Source: Bacteroidales bacterium UBA1458 (GTDB taxonomy: Bacteria; Bacteroidota; Bacteroidia; Bacteroidales; VadinHA17). From it: 5,274 nucleotides of DNA. Position numbers and translations under genes: made by a program. Positions within the stretch are counted from its first letter, which is position 1; every line of letters starts with the position of its first letter. Location: NCBI GenBank assembly GCA_002325785.1, contig DCSU01000049.1:55396-60669 (forward strand), in the 5' to 3' direction. This document shows positions 1-5,274 of the stretch, in pieces. The notes under the pieces are model-generated. The model was not told where the DNA came from. It saw only the letters and a list, made by a program, of their open reading frames with translations, and did not search any database.

Positions 1-2
1 GC

Positions 3-65
3 AACTTCAACATGAACAGGCACAGGAATAATCGCACCCTGAAAATCAACAAACTGTATTTCTGA
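3..65 (+). CDS. Possible C-terminal end of an upstream gene (partial)
   Basis: An open frame enters from the left edge and stops at TGA (63-65). It encodes about 20 residues that end in the basic and aromatic stretch NNRTLKINKLYF. A terminal phenylalanine is common in outer-membrane beta-barrel proteins, but this alone does not identify the protein. The reading is only about 60 bases long, so chance openness is quite possible. It would converge on the small minus-strand gene at 80-265 with a 14-bp gap. No function can be assigned. Confidence 0.3.
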   Translation, partial: NFNMNRHRNNRTLKINKLYF

Positions 66-94
66 AAACAGCCCCTGGCCTAGACTCCCAGGCT
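65..94 (-). terminator. Weak possible terminator of the 61-residue protein gene
   Basis: Read on the minus strand, AGCCTGG (94-88) can pair with CCAGGGGCT (78-70) if two G residues bulge out. A short U run (68-65) follows after one base. The stem overlaps the stop codon of the small gene, is imperfect, and the U run is only four bases, so this is a tentative call. No U run follows it on the plus strand. Confidence 0.25.
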
Positions 95-265
95 CTTGAA
101 CGCTTCCATTACCAGGAAGACCGGCCAGACAACAGCCTTTAGGAATCCCAGGACCCCCATCCAGAATCCTGTGGCAGCAGAGATAAAATAAATGGCAGCG
201 CCAATCAGACCAAGTCCGTAAACGGCACCCGATGCCGGCGTACATTGTTGCATTCTTTCTTTCAT
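80..265 (-). CDS. Small hydrophobic (membrane) protein, 61 residues
   Basis: This encodes a short protein with a polar N-terminus (MKERMQQCTPAS) followed by an almost continuous hydrophobic stretch from about residue 13 to 55. The stretch is rich in Gly, Ala and aromatic residues (AAIYFISAATGFWMGVLGF, then VVWPVFLVMEAF). It fits two short transmembrane helices joined at a glycine-rich turn, or one long hairpin, probably in the inner membrane. The first Met is preferred over Met5 because an AAGGA sequence lies seven bases upstream. The pattern of a Pro/Ser/Gly start, an FW-G-VLG-LKA-WP-FL-EA motif and a short polar end resembles small uncharacterised proteins I recall from diverse bacteria, but no function is known to me. 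It is transcribed divergently from the large surface protein gene. A single Cys (residue 8) lies before the first helix; there is no lipobox or cleavable signal. Confidence 0.75.
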   Translation of the reverse strand: MKERMQQCTPASGAVYGLGLIGAAIYFISAATGFWMGVLGFLKAVVWPVFLVMEAFKSLGV

Positions 266-272
266 GATAAAT

Positions 273-277
273 TCCTT
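273..277 (-). promoter_or_regulatory. Ribosome binding site of the 61-residue protein gene
   Basis: On the minus strand AAGGA, within GAGAAGGAA, sits seven bases before the ATG at 265. A Shine-Dalgarno this clear is not universal in Bacteroidota; the two plus-strand genes in this window lack one. It supports the small frame as a real gene and picks Met1 over Met5. Confidence 0.6.
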
Positions 278-555
278 CTCGTTTGTTGAGTGTTTTATAT
301 GGTTAAAATAAATCTTAAGATTTTACTCTAGTCCAGCTCCGAAATTAAAATTAGTCGTTTTTAATAATAAATTTAACTTCCCATGGAGAACAATTGAGCT
401 TTTAAAGGGTTTATTTATCAACTGATTACATTTATTCGTCAAATAGGACTTTATGCTGAACAACAGTTTTCTCAGTCACAGACGACCAAAACATGACAGC
501 GGGAGCCATTATCTGCTGCAGAACAACGGTCTCCGGCAGTCAAATAATCTTTGTA

Positions 556-589
556 TTTGCCCCCGATCATCCCTAACTTGTAACATTTG
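556..589 (+). promoter_or_regulatory. Tentative Bacteroidota-type promoter for the surface protein gene
   Basis: TTTGC at 556-560 resembles the -33 element, and AACATTTG at 582-589 matches the -7 consensus TAnnTTTG at all but its first base. The spacer is 21 bases, within the usual 19-21. Transcription would start near 596, giving an untranslated leader of about 35 bases that begins in the GC-rich patch. These elements are short and the -7 box is imperfect, so chance is a real alternative. Confidence 0.25.
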
Positions 590-630
590 AGGCCGGCCGC
601 ATGGCTGCCGGGCATGAAAACACCTGAATA

Positions 631-3309
631 ATGGTAAAGAAAATACCCATAATAATATTAATAGTATCATTAGCTCTCCTTCCTGTTTTCACCCTGACAG
701 CCGGTAGTCCCGCGGTCAACAAAGATCTTCTGCACGCAGGGTTACTTCATCTTGATTTTCTTCTCATGCAGGAAGATGAATCTTACGATTTCGGGGATGC
801 GCCGGCAAGCTACGGTTCCGCCTGGCATGAAATCACCAACTATCCATACATGGGGACCAGGCCTGACAGCGAAGCCGCCAGCCAGTACTCGGATGAAGCC
901 AACGGTGATGACCTGCGCGACACTGATGACGAGGACGGCGTTACCTTCCCCGAAATGGAACCCGGAAAAACTGTGGTGATCCCAGTCAGGACCACAGTTT
1001 CCTACTTCGTCGCAGCCTACCTGAGCGTATGGTTTGACTGGAACGGCGACGGAGATTTCGCCGATAAGGGCGAAAGAGTTGCAGAAAATATCAAGATGCC
1101 CTCAGGGACATCCACATATAACCTTTCAGTCGATATCCCTGACAATGCAATAACCACAAAACCGCTTTTTACACGATTCAGAATCGGTCCCCGTGTCAGC
1201 ACTCCCACAGGTTCTGCTGCTTCAGGTGAAGTAGAAGATTACATGACTAAGATTGGGTGCGCTCCTATTGACCCACCCAGGGTAGGCCAGATCACCCAAC
1301 CCTCCTGTACCGTACCGGGGGGCAGCGTCGTGCTCGAGGGTCTTCCTCCAACAGGAGCATGGACTCTTACCCGGATGCCTGACGGCGAAACCATCACAGG
1401 CAGCGGAGGAAGCTATACCTTAACGGGACTTCCTCCGGGCACATGGAGATATACTGTCACAAACCTGAGCGGATGCACCTCCGGGCCGTCTGACAACATC
1501 GTTATCAATGCTGCTCCATTATCACCTGAAGCACCTGTTATTGAATCCATATTACAGCCCACATGTACAACAGGCACAGGACAGGTGTCGCTCGCCGGGT
1601 TACCTGCTGCAGGCACCTGGACCGTCCGTTTGTACCCGGGAGCCCATACCTTCCAGGGCAGTGGTACCACCCTGACAATACCAGGGCTGGAGCCAGGCAC
1701 TTACTATTTCACTGTCACCAACGCCGAGGGATGTGTCTCGGCTGCTTCAGGAAATGCGGTAATAAACCCGCCGCCGGCTACGCCCGCGCCACCAGTGCCC
1801 GGCGCGGTCACCCAGCCATCATGCTCCTCCCCCACAGGAAGTGTAACGCTGTCAGGACTGCCTGCCTCAGGCACCTGGACGCTTACCCGGTCTCCGGGAG
1901 GGGCCACTGTCACGGGTACAGGGGCCAGCAGGCTGATCACAGGCCTGGAGCCCGGTACCTGGAACTATACCGTTACCAATGAAGGGGGATGTACCTCCGG
2001 ACCATCAGCAGATATAGTAGTTGTGGCAGGTCCGGCAGTACCTGTTGCACCGCTGCCCGGTGCTGTTACTCAACCTTCCTGTAATATCTCAACCGGAAGC
2101 GTTGTTTTATCAGATCTGCCTTCATCCGGCACATGGGCCCTGACGAGGTCCCCTGACGGTGTGATCTACTCAGGAACTGGCGTCAGCATCACCATTGCAG
2201 GAATAGAGGCAGGAAGCTACACTTTCACTGTGAGGAACTCGGACGGATGCGTCTCAGCCCCTTCATCAACGGTGGTCATTAATCCGCAACCGGTCACACC
2301 CTCTCCTCCGGCGCCGGGAGTCATCACACATCCTACCTGCGAACAGCCTACAGGAAGCGTGGTCATCAACGGGCTGCCGGCACAGGGAAACTGGACGCTG
2401 ACACGATTCCCGGGGAGCATAACAGTTGTTGCATCAGGAACCACTTTCACCGTCCTCGGTCTCGATCCCGGGTTCTACAATTTCACAGTCACGAACAGCT
2501 CAGGCTGTACCTCGGCAGTCTCTTCCGATGTGGTCATCAATCCTCAGCCTGGCCCCTTCCCTACCCTTATAATTACTGACCCTGCCGCCGTCTGTGCACC
2601 TGGCACAGCGGATCTGACAAGGCCTGCTGTCACCGCCGGATCAACGCCCAACCTTATTCTCACTTACTGGAGAGATGTACAGAATACTCTGCCGCTAACA
2701 ACACCATCCGCTGCGTCCGAAGGCACATACTATATAAGGGGAACTATAAGCGGAGGATGCTCGGCTACTGGACCGGTGACGGTCACGGCTTTCCACCCGC
2801 CTCTGTCCAATGCCGGACCTGACCAGGAACTGACATTCTTATTCACAGCCACTCTCAGTGCAACCGCGCCTGACGAAAACTCAACGGGTACCTGGACTGT
2901 TGAGTCAGGCTCAGGGCTCTTTGCAGATGAGAATGATCCGTCAACCAACGTCAGCAGCCTGAGCAAAGGCGAAAATATTCTGCTGTGGTCTGTGACCAAC
3001 GGCGTATGCCCGCCAGCTACAGATCAGATGATGATAACAGTCAGGGACCTGACAATTCCTTCTCTTATCACTCCTGACATGAACGGACTGAACGACTACT
3101 TTTTCCTTGAGGGAATGGAGGCCCTGGGAAAAGTTGAACTGACTGTATTTGACAGAAGAGGTGCACTTGTCTATGAGAATCTCAGCTATGACAACCTGTG
3201 GCACGGTACCGACTATAACGGCGAGCCACTGCCTGATGACACATATTTCTACATTATCAACGCAGAGAACGGCCTGGCTGTCAGCGGCTTCCTCTATGTA
3301 AGACGCTGA
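631..3309 (+). CDS. Secreted multi-repeat surface protein with GEVED domain and T9SS type B sorting domain
   Basis: This is a probable cell-surface or extracellular adhesin-like protein of 892 residues. Residues 1-24 or 1-28 form a Sec signal peptide (MVKK, a hydrophobic core, then TLTA or SPA). Residues 52-205 are a GEVED-type domain, with YDFGDAP at the start, FDWNGDGDFAD at 135-145 (an Asp/Asn-rich, calcium-loop-like segment) and GEVEDY at 199-204. Residues 213-642 are five 86-residue repeats. Residues 643-725 are an Ig-like unit of similar layout (Cys655, Cys710), and about 726-805 a PKD-like module beginning NAGPDQ. Residues 806-892 match the CHU_C domain: TPDMNGLNDYF, LTVFDRRGALVYE, LPDDTYFY and a final GFLYVRR. 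In Bacteroidota this domain directs export through the type IX system and attachment to the cell surface. The start is fixed by an in-frame TGA at 625-627; there is no Shine-Dalgarno, common for the phylum. No catalytic domain is visible, and the binding partner is unknown. Confidence 0.93.
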   Translation: MVKKIPIIILIVSLALLPVFTLTAGSPAVNKDLLHAGLLHLDFLLMQEDESYDFGDAPASYGSAWHEITNYPYMGTRPDSEAASQYSDEANGDDLRDTDDEDGVTFPEMEPGKTVVIPVRTTVSYFVAAYLSVWFDWNGDGDFADKGERVAENIKMPSGTSTYNLSVDIPDNAITTKPLFTRFRIGPRVSTPTGSAASGEVEDYMTKIGCAPIDPPRVGQITQPSCTVPGGSVVLEGLPPTGAWTLTRMPDGETITGSGGSYTLTGLPPGTWRYTVTNLSGCTSGPSDNIVINAAPLSPEAPVIESILQPTCTTGTGQVSLAGLPAAGTWTVRLYPGAHTFQGSGTTLTIPGLEPGTYYFTVTNAEGCVSAASGNAVINPPPATPAPPVPGAVTQPSCSSPTGSVTLSGLPASGTWTLTRSPGGATVTGTGASRLITGLEPGTWNYTVTNEGGCTSGPSADIVVVAGPAVPVAPLPGAVTQPSCNISTGSVVLSDLPSSGTWALTRSPDGVIYSGTGVSITIAGIEAGSYTFTVRNSDGCVSAPSSTVVINPQPVTPSPPAPGVITHPTCEQPTGSVVINGLPAQGNWTLTRFPGSITVVASGTTFTVLGLDPGFYNFTVTNSSGCTSAVSSDVVINPQPGPFPTLIITDPAAVCAPGTADLTRPAVTAGSTPNLILTYWRDVQNTLPLTTPSAASEGTYYIRGTISGGCSATGPVTVTAFHPPLSNAGPDQELTFLFTATLSATAPDENSTGTWTVESGSGLFADENDPSTNVSSLSKGENILLWSVTNGVCPPATDQMMITVRDLTIPSLITPDMNGLNDYFFLEGMEALGKVELTVFDRRGALVYENLSYDNLWHGTDYNGEPLPDDTYFYIINAENGLAVSGFLYVRR
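1267..2556 (+). repeat. Five in-frame 258-bp (86-residue) tandem repeats in the surface protein gene
   Basis: The units are 1267-1524, 1525-1782, 1783-2040, 2041-2298 and 2299-2556. The first cysteine of each falls at residue 226, 312, 398, 484 and 570, the second at 282, 368, 454, 540 and 626: exactly 86 apart, always 56 within a unit. Shared positions are P-[ST]-C, a G-x-V strand, LP, G-x-W, a G-rich turn, then G-x-[YW]-x-[YF]-TV-x-N-x-x-GC and a proline-rich linker. Each unit is probably one beta-sandwich with a possible disulfide. The type (QPTC, GLP, GTWTL, GTY, TVTN, GC) is familiar from large Bacteroidota surface proteins and resembles SprB-like repeats. The DNA copies are clearly diverged, so this is not a recent expansion. 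Confidence 0.92.
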
Positions 3310-3332
3310 CCGGCTCCGGAGACTATCAAGTT

Positions 3333-3364
3333 AAAAAAAGAGGGCGCCCCAATGAGGCGCCCTC
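3333..3364 (-). terminator. Strong intrinsic terminator, minus-strand orientation
   Basis: GAGGGCGCC (3340-3348) and GGCGCCCTC (3356-3364) form a perfect 9-bp GC-rich stem with a 7-base loop. On the minus strand the stem is followed at once by seven U residues (the A run at 3333-3339), a textbook intrinsic terminator. On the plus strand the stem is followed by CTGATTAA with no U run, so it is poorly built to end the surface protein transcript, although the hairpin lies only 30 bases after that stop codon and might still help. It sits 21 bases downstream of the SusD-like stop codon and is best read as that gene's original terminator. Confidence 0.8.
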
Positions 3365-3385
3365 CTGATTAACTAACTCAAAAAC

Positions 3386-3499
3386 TTAATATCCCGGGTT
3401 CTGCTGTGCTGCGATGGGCGGGTTGGCATCCATCTCAGTCTGCGAAAGCACAAGAACAGCATCAGCCAAGGGAAAAGAAGATGAAATTTTCTTCTTCAT
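3386..3499 (-). pseudogene. Remnant of the C-terminus of a SusD/RagB-family lipoprotein gene
   Basis: Minus-strand translation ends in TEMDANPPIAAQQNPGY and a TAA stop (3386-3388). Ending in an [IL]PQ-[ST]-E-[IML]-D-x-NP segment and a terminal QNPGY is the hallmark of SusD/RagB proteins, the outer-membrane glycan-binding partners of SusC TonB-dependent transporters, normally around 450-650 residues long. Here the frame is open for only 57 codons, to a TGA at 3560-3562. The first ATG in it (3497-3499) gives 37 residues, with no signal peptide or lipobox and none of the helical SusD core. Recognisable similarity covers roughly the last 20-25 residues; upstream of about 3460 it fades. The usual proline of the LPQ position is Ser (LSQ), which may be decay. 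The native-looking terminator just downstream supports a once-real gene cut off by a deletion or rearrangement. No SusC fragment is visible. Confidence 0.7.
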
Positions 3500-3574
3500 A
3501 GAGAAAAAATTAACTTCGCTATCTACGGACCCGCTTTCACTTTTCTGAATATTTAAACTTCATGTGACCACGTT

Positions 3575-5245
3575 ATGAGACTTTTAAAAGCATTATTCCC
3601 CCTATTATTAATTTTTTACGGATGCAACTCATCTGTAACCTATGATCTCCTGATCAGGAACGGTAACATAATTGACGGCACAGGATCTGCCGCATTTACC
3701 GCGGATATTGGTATTATGTCAGACACCATTACGGCTATTGGCGACCTAAGAAAAGCCAGGGGTGTCAACGAGACAGACGCAACCGGACTGACGGTTGCAC
3801 CCGGTTTCATCAACATGCTTAGCTGGTCAGTGGAGTCACTTATAGAGGACGGCAGGTCGATGGGCGACATCTGCCAGGGAGTGACACTGGAGGTCCTTGG
3901 CGAGGGTGACTCCTGGGGTCCGTGGAGCGAGAGCATGAAAAGGGAGATGAAGGAGTCGCAGGGCGATATCAAATATGAAATTGAATGGACAACCCTGGGT
4001 GAATACCTCGATTATCTTGAGAAAAGGGGCGTTTCAACGAACATCGCATCGTTTATTGGTACCTCAACACTGAGGATACACGTTGTTGGTTATGATAACC
4101 GCCCGCCCACCGCTGCCGAGATGGATTCGATGAAACTGCTCATCAGACAGGCCATGGAGGAGGGAGCAATAGGCGTCAGCTCGGCACTTGAATATATACC
4201 TGCAAGCTTTGCCTCCACGGAGGAACTGACGGAACTGAGCCGTGTGGCTGCAGAGTATGACGGAATGTATATCTCCCATATCAGGAATGAGGACGAGACC
4301 TTCCTTGAAGCTATTGATGACTTCCTGCGCGTGCCTCGCGAGACAGGCATCAGGGCGGAGATCTACCATCTCAAGCAGGTGGGCAAAACAAACTGGCACA
4401 AGTGTGACATGGCAATAGCAAAGATTGACTCGGCGAGGGCGGCAGGTCTACATATCACCGCCGATATGTACAACTACCCGGCCAGCTCAACAGGACTGGG
4501 TATCATTATGCCGGAATGGGTACAGGAGGGCGGCTTTGAGAAGTGGGTTGCCAGGCTGAATGACCCCGCTATCCGGAAAGTGGTTGCCCCGGAGATCATC
4601 AAGACCATCATGAGGAAGCAGGGCTCACCTGACAAGGTGCTGGTCATCGGCTTCAAAACCGATTCACTTAAATACCTGCAGGGAAAGACGCTTGCAGAAA
4701 TCGCCTCTATAAGAGGTAAGTCTCCTGAGGAGACAGTTATGGACCTGGTCATTGACGACAACAGCAATGTTGACGCAGTATTCTTCTCTATGTCGGAGGA
4801 TAACCTGCGTAAGCAGATCGCCCAGCCCTGGATGAGTTTCGGTTCCGACGGCAGGTCGATGGCGCCTGAGGGCGTCTCCCTCAAGTCAGCAACACACCCG
4901 AGGGCATATGGCAACTTCGCCAGGCTGCTGGGCAGATATGTCAGGGACGAAAAGGTCATATCTCTTGAAGAGGCAGTATACAAGCTGACAATGTTCCCGG
5001 CTACCAACATGAAAATTGAAAGGCGCGGGGCGTTGAAGGAGGGAAATTATGCCGACGTGGTGGTCTTTGATCCGGAGAAGGTTCAGGATCACTCAACCTT
5101 CGAAGATCCGCATCAGCTGTCGACAGGCATGGTTCATGTCTTCGTCAACGGTGTTCAGGTTCTGCGTGACGGTGAGCACACCGGCGCCACCCCCGGCCGC
5201 GTGGTCCGCGGACCGGGATATAGAGAGTCAGGCGGCAGGCAGTAG
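3575..5245 (+). CDS. N-acyl-D-amino-acid deacylase-family amidohydrolase, lipoprotein, lacking the HxH motif
   Basis: This 556-residue protein belongs to the D-aminoacylase branch of the amidohydrolase superfamily, whose members hydrolyse N-acyl-D-amino acids or related amides. The N-terminus has a short lipoprotein signal ending FYGC, so Cys17 is probably lipidated and the enzyme membrane-anchored in the periplasm. Family landmarks are DLLIRNGNIIDGTG (24-37), VAPGFI (74-79), YISHIRNE (232-239, His235), EIYHLKQ (262-268, His265), ITADMYNYPASST (294-306, Asp297), SFGSDG (421-426, Asp425 as the likely catalytic acid/base), THPRAYGNF (440-448) and RGALKEGNYADVVVFDP (484-500). Oddly, where family members have D-x-HTH after PGFI, this one has NMLSW (80-84), and the G-N-C-G metal cysteine segment reads G-E-G-D (109-112). 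I recall a subgroup sharing INMLSW, so this is probably not random decay. Length is near the family's usual 480-560. The substrate is unknown. There is no Shine-Dalgarno; the start is chosen because it supplies the signal peptide. Confidence 0.88.
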   Translation: MRLLKALFPLLLIFYGCNSSVTYDLLIRNGNIIDGTGSAAFTADIGIMSDTITAIGDLRKARGVNETDATGLTVAPGFINMLSWSVESLIEDGRSMGDICQGVTLEVLGEGDSWGPWSESMKREMKESQGDIKYEIEWTTLGEYLDYLEKRGVSTNIASFIGTSTLRIHVVGYDNRPPTAAEMDSMKLLIRQAMEEGAIGVSSALEYIPASFASTEELTELSRVAAEYDGMYISHIRNEDETFLEAIDDFLRVPRETGIRAEIYHLKQVGKTNWHKCDMAIAKIDSARAAGLHITADMYNYPASSTGLGIIMPEWVQEGGFEKWVARLNDPAIRKVVAPEIIKTIMRKQGSPDKVLVIGFKTDSLKYLQGKTLAEIASIRGKSPEETVMDLVIDDNSNVDAVFFSMSEDNLRKQIAQPWMSFGSDGRSMAPEGVSLKSATHPRAYGNFARLLGRYVRDEKVISLEEAVYKLTMFPATNMKIERRGALKEGNYADVVVFDPEKVQDHSTFEDPHQLSTGMVHVFVNGVQVLRDGEHTGATPGRVVRGPGYRESGGRQ

Positions 5246-5258
5246 GCAATAGGCAATA
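5238..5258 (+). repeat. Heptanucleotide tandem repeat across the deacylase stop codon
   Basis: Three head-to-tail 7-bp units, GGCAGTA, GGCAATA and GGCAATA, run from the last codons of the deacylase gene through its TAG stop (5243-5245) into the following spacer. GGCGGCA just before (5231-5237) may be a degenerate fourth unit. Since seven is not a multiple of three, the array presents stop codons in all three plus-strand frames. It ends at 5258, before GTGTTGACAATAATAG, and the window closes soon after. Confidence 0.7.
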
Positions 5259-5274
5259 GTGTTGACAATAATAG

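Larger units (their letters stand above)
266..630. other. Divergent intergenic region, no gene recognised
   Basis: This 365-bp stretch separates the divergent small gene and the surface protein gene. Its first half (about 285-430) is strongly AT-rich with many A and T runs, as expected for promoter DNA. Its last 40 bases contain an abrupt GC-rich patch around the palindrome GGCCGGCC (591-598). I found no tRNA, riboswitch or strong hairpin. No exact match to the Bacteroidota -7 consensus TAnnTTTG was found on either strand. A 27-codon frame at 493-576 has no ribosome binding site and is not called. Confidence 0.6.

Noticed and set aside
493..576. 27-codon plus-strand frame in the divergent intergenic region
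   Set aside because: It has no ribosome binding site, and its length is expected by chance in 365 bases. It would also overlap the tentative promoter.
591..613. GC-rich palindromic patch as a hairpin or attachment site
   Set aside because: GGCCGGCC is a perfect palindrome but only 8 bp; pairing with GGCTGCCGG needs mismatches, and no integrase or flanking repeat is present.
1563..1982. 139-codon plus-strand frame inside the surface protein gene
   Set aside because: It is a +1 frame shadow of the repeat array, with a Cys, His and Arg-rich composition typical of out-of-frame translation.
1267..2556. Repeat array as a CRISPR or recent mobile-element duplication
   Set aside because: The units are long, diverged, contiguous and in frame with a protein, so they are protein domain repeats.
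2941..3204. 87-codon minus-strand frame at the end of the surface protein gene
   Set aside because: It overlaps the CHU_C sorting domain coding sequence, which explains the DNA fully; there is no independent support.
3511..3518. TAACTTCG as a -7 promoter element for the deacylase gene
   Set aside because: It differs from TAnnTTTG and has no matching TTTG or TTG element 19-21 bases upstream.
4474..5010. 178-codon open frame on the minus strand
   Set aside because: It lies entirely inside the deacylase gene, whose plus-strand frame has clear family motifs; the antisense translation shows no domain and no ribosome binding site and reflects codon bias of the real gene.
5262..5267. TTGACA as a -35 promoter element near the right edge
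   Set aside because: This is the sigma-70 consensus of other phyla, not the Bacteroidota -33 element, and the window ends before any -7 box could be examined.

Overview
The window looks like a chromosomal segment from a member of the Bacteroidota. The best evidence is a large secreted protein ending in a gliding-motility-associated C-terminal (CHU_C, type B) domain, the sorting signal of the type IX secretion system, which is essentially confined to that phylum. Two further signs agree: a C-terminal fragment of a SusD/RagB-type lipoprotein, and a heptanucleotide tandem repeat of a kind I recall from other Bacteroidota. The genus cannot be told from the sequence.

Layout: positions 1-65 may be the last codons of a plus-strand gene that begins outside the window (weak). 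Positions 80-265 (minus) encode a 61-residue hydrophobic protein with a good ribosome binding site. Positions 266-630 are an AT-rich divergent intergenic region with only a tentative plus-strand promoter. Positions 631-3309 (plus) encode an 892-residue cell-surface protein: signal peptide, GEVED-type domain, five 86-residue repeats of exactly constant length with two conserved cysteines each, a sixth related Ig-like unit, a PKD-like module and the CHU_C domain. Positions 3310-3574 hold a strong intrinsic terminator that works for the minus strand, followed (in minus-strand terms, preceded) by the last codons of a SusD-like gene, all that is left of it here. Positions 3575-5245 (plus) encode a 556-residue lipoprotein of the N-acyl-D-amino-acid deacylase branch of the amidohydrolase superfamily, which has lost the usual N-terminal HxH metal motif. 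A 7-bp tandem repeat overlaps its stop codon, and the window ends 29 bases after that stop.

The genes do not form an obvious pathway. The surface protein and the periplasmic deacylase are both on the plus strand, but 265 bp containing a minus-strand terminator and gene remnant lie between them, so co-transcription is unlikely. The remnant suggests that a SusC/SusD-type nutrient uptake locus once lay on the minus strand and was lost by deletion or rearrangement. I see no CRISPR array, tRNA, rRNA, transposase or complete mobile element. The most interesting items are the SusD remnant with its surviving terminator, the deacylase's altered active site and the strictly periodic repeat protein.
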